64,000 bases of DNA, from contig CALFER010000059.1 in assembly GCA_937951895.1 (NCBI GenBank), forward strand, positions 62,001 through 126,000, read 5' to 3'. Within the stretch, counting starts at the first letter, position 1, and every line of letters starts with the position of its first letter. The DNA comes from an uncultured bacterium (GTDB lineage Bacteria; CSSED10-310; CALFER01). Made by a program: the position numbers and the translations under genes. The notes under the pieces are model-generated. The model searched no databases, was not told the DNA's origin, and was given only the letters and a program-made list of their open reading frames with translations. Positions 62,650 to 64,000 of this stretch are shown here, in pieces.

Positions 62650-64000
62650 GGATGGGTACCCTCCAGTTTCGACATGCCGAGATAATTTTTTATCACGTCG
62701 TCCGGCGGTTGTGCCGGCGGTTCGTGCAGCCCGGCGAGCGCCGGCCGGATCCTGACCGGGCCGTTGTCCGGAGATGCCTGCACCAGAATCGAGTATGTGC
62801 CTGGTTCCAGCTCCGGCATCTGAACCACACCGGTTCCGATCCGTTCACCGTCGGCGTCGAAGAGCTCACAGTGCACGACACCACCTGCGGATAAAACACC
62901 GATCCCGATCGCTCCGGTTCGCGACACCTCGAAAGAAAAAGCCGCGCTGTACCCGGGCTGCAGAATTTTCCAGTCGCCGGGTCCTTCTCGGATCGTCTGG
63001 GCGGGTGAACCGGCGATCTCGAGAGATCCCGAGAGTTGCCGGTCGTTCAGGGCCCGGATCGAAATCTGCGTGTTTCCGGGGCGCGCGAGTGTGTCGATGA
63101 TGCCTCCGTCCGGTAAAGCATGATATTCGGGCGTTTCACCGTGGGCCAATCGGACGATCGCCGGGCATGGAACAGCCAGATGCAACGCCGACAGTTCCTC
63201 GATCGAAATCTCCGCCGCCACCGCCCCGCCGCTCAGATTCAGAGCAATCGGAAGCACGACCTTCCGGATCTCGGTCTGCACATCGGGCCACAGAGCGCTA
63301 TCCGATCCGGTCTCGCCGTCAAGCCACACGACGATCGATCCGGACTCGTGCGGTACGAGACAGGTTCCGGAATCGTAAATTCGCAGAGGACTGCCGGTGC
63401 CGATCAACCCACCTTCACTCTGAAACAGAACCTCGCCGTCTGCGCCCTGCACATGAAGGATCCGGGGTGTTCCGGGTTCGGGATGCACAATCCGGATACA
63501 CCGGTTGCCGCGGGTGGCAAACGTGCGTTCGACCGAGCGGGTCTCCGAGACGTCGAAAGAAGCCGAGGATGGATCTGTAGGATACAGAACGACCGACGCG
63601 ACGGCCGGAGACGTCCCGGGGTTGGCCAGAAACAGAGCGCCTCCGTCGACATCGAACGTCATCAGACCCATCGTGCCGTGTCCGGCCAGAACATGGACGG
63701 GTCGGTCATCGACGAGATATGCGGCGACAGCCGTGTCGTCCACCGAAACCGTCAGACTCCCGGACGTCTCGTGGAGGGGCAGCATCCGGGACTCGCCGGG
63801 CGAAAGTGAGAGTGTTACCGGAGCCGCTGAAAAGGACTCGCGGATCGGATCCCTGACCGGAGTGATCTGCAGTGTTGCTTCGATCGTCTCGCGGCTACCG
63901 GGATCGGCGTTCCAGACGACTGCCCGGTTGCCTTTGCCGTTCAGAGCGACGGTCACGGCGGACGAATGCCCGACGGACATGGCTCGCGCATCGGCATTGA
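62646..64000 (-). CDS. Secreted beta-rich partner of the macroglobulin, 5' end outside window
   Basis: At least 451 residues, open to the window edge on the upstream side, so the ATG at 63980 is probably internal. The sequence is beta-rich, with a likely Big or FN3-type fold (VALNGKGNRAVVWNAD, LSLSPGESRMLPLHETSG) and a C-terminal pre-peptidase-like stretch (QPGYSAAFSFEVSRTGA with GTYSILVQASPDNGPV). No catalytic motif is seen. The stop overlaps the macroglobulin start by four bases, so the two are co-translated and probably act together at the cell surface. I do not recognise the family. Confidence 0.6.
   Translation of the reverse strand, partial: NADARAMSVGHSSAVTVALNGKGNRAVVWNADPGSRETIEATLQITPVRDPIRESFSAAPVTLSLSPGESRMLPLHETSGSLTVSVDDTAVAAYLVDDRPVHVLAGHGTMGLMTFDVDGGALFLANPGTSPAVASVVLYPTDPSSASFDVSETRSVERTFATRGNRCIRIVHPEPGTPRILHVQGADGEVLFQSEGGLIGTGSPLRIYDSGTCLVPHESGSIVVWLDGETGSDSALWPDVQTEIRKVVLPIALNLSGGAVAAEISIEELSALHLAVPCPAIVRLAHGETPEYHALPDGGIIDTLARPGNTQISIRALNDRQLSGSLEIAGSPAQTIREGPGDWKILQPGYSAAFSFEVSRTGAIGIGVLSAGGVVHCELFDADGERIGTGVVQMPELEPGTYSILVQASPDNGPVRIRPALAGLHEPPAQPPDDVIKNYLGMSKLEGTHP

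Overview
The window looks like chromosomal DNA from a free-living, GC-rich (by eye, near 58-60%) bacterium of an uncultured or poorly studied phylum. I cannot name the phylum from sequence alone. Large secreted proteins with Thr-Pro-rich linkers (TPTPT, PTNTP), lamin-tail and pre-peptidase-type domains, Ser/Thr kinases, B12-type radical SAM proteins and an alpha-2-macroglobulin suggest a predatory, particle-associated or biofilm-forming lineage, probably diderm. No tRNA, rRNA, CRISPR array, insertion sequence or prophage was seen.

The centre appears to be the chromosome origin. dnaN-recF-gyrB-gyrA runs rightward from an AT-rich region at about 36.6-37.06 kb that carries one perfect and five one-mismatch DnaA boxes. 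A perfect parS-type palindrome lies about 5 kb to the left (31794-31809). dnaA is not next to dnaN. To the left of the origin lie an ATP-grasp gene, gpmI, mntP, glgC and a small membrane protein, mostly on the minus strand.

1-19.4 kb: a TPR-kinase, two alkaline-phosphatase-superfamily ('sulfatase-like') proteins, B12-type radical SAM proteins, a methyltransferase with a long disordered tail, a membrane-anchored ferredoxin, a zinc-ribbon/FHA protein, IadA, a GT-C membrane glycosyltransferase, a PT-linker secreted protein and a kinase-FGE fusion. 19.5-25.8 kb: a six-gene minus-strand operon with surface-glycan or lipid features (methyltransferase, GT4, hexapeptide acyltransferase, flippase-like membrane protein, SDR, radical SAM). 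25.9-31.8 kb: two more secreted proteins and membrane proteins. 44.5-55.5 kb: secreted giants and a small HPt-response regulator-PHP signalling operon. The propeller protein at 49.8-52.3 kb is interrupted by an in-frame UGA. 55.5-64 kb: lpdA, a 1912-residue alpha-2-macroglobulin with an intact CAEQ thioester motif, and a partial upstream partner gene.

The genes suggest two themes. One is cell-surface biology: secreted multidomain proteins, several ending in a VP-x(4-5)-G plus hydrophobic helix plus Arg/Lys tail that resembles a protein-sorting signal, together with glycan synthesis and modification. The other is phospho-signalling: two Ser/Thr kinases, an FHA reader, HPt and a receiver. Promoter, terminator and start-codon calls were made by eye and are hypotheses.
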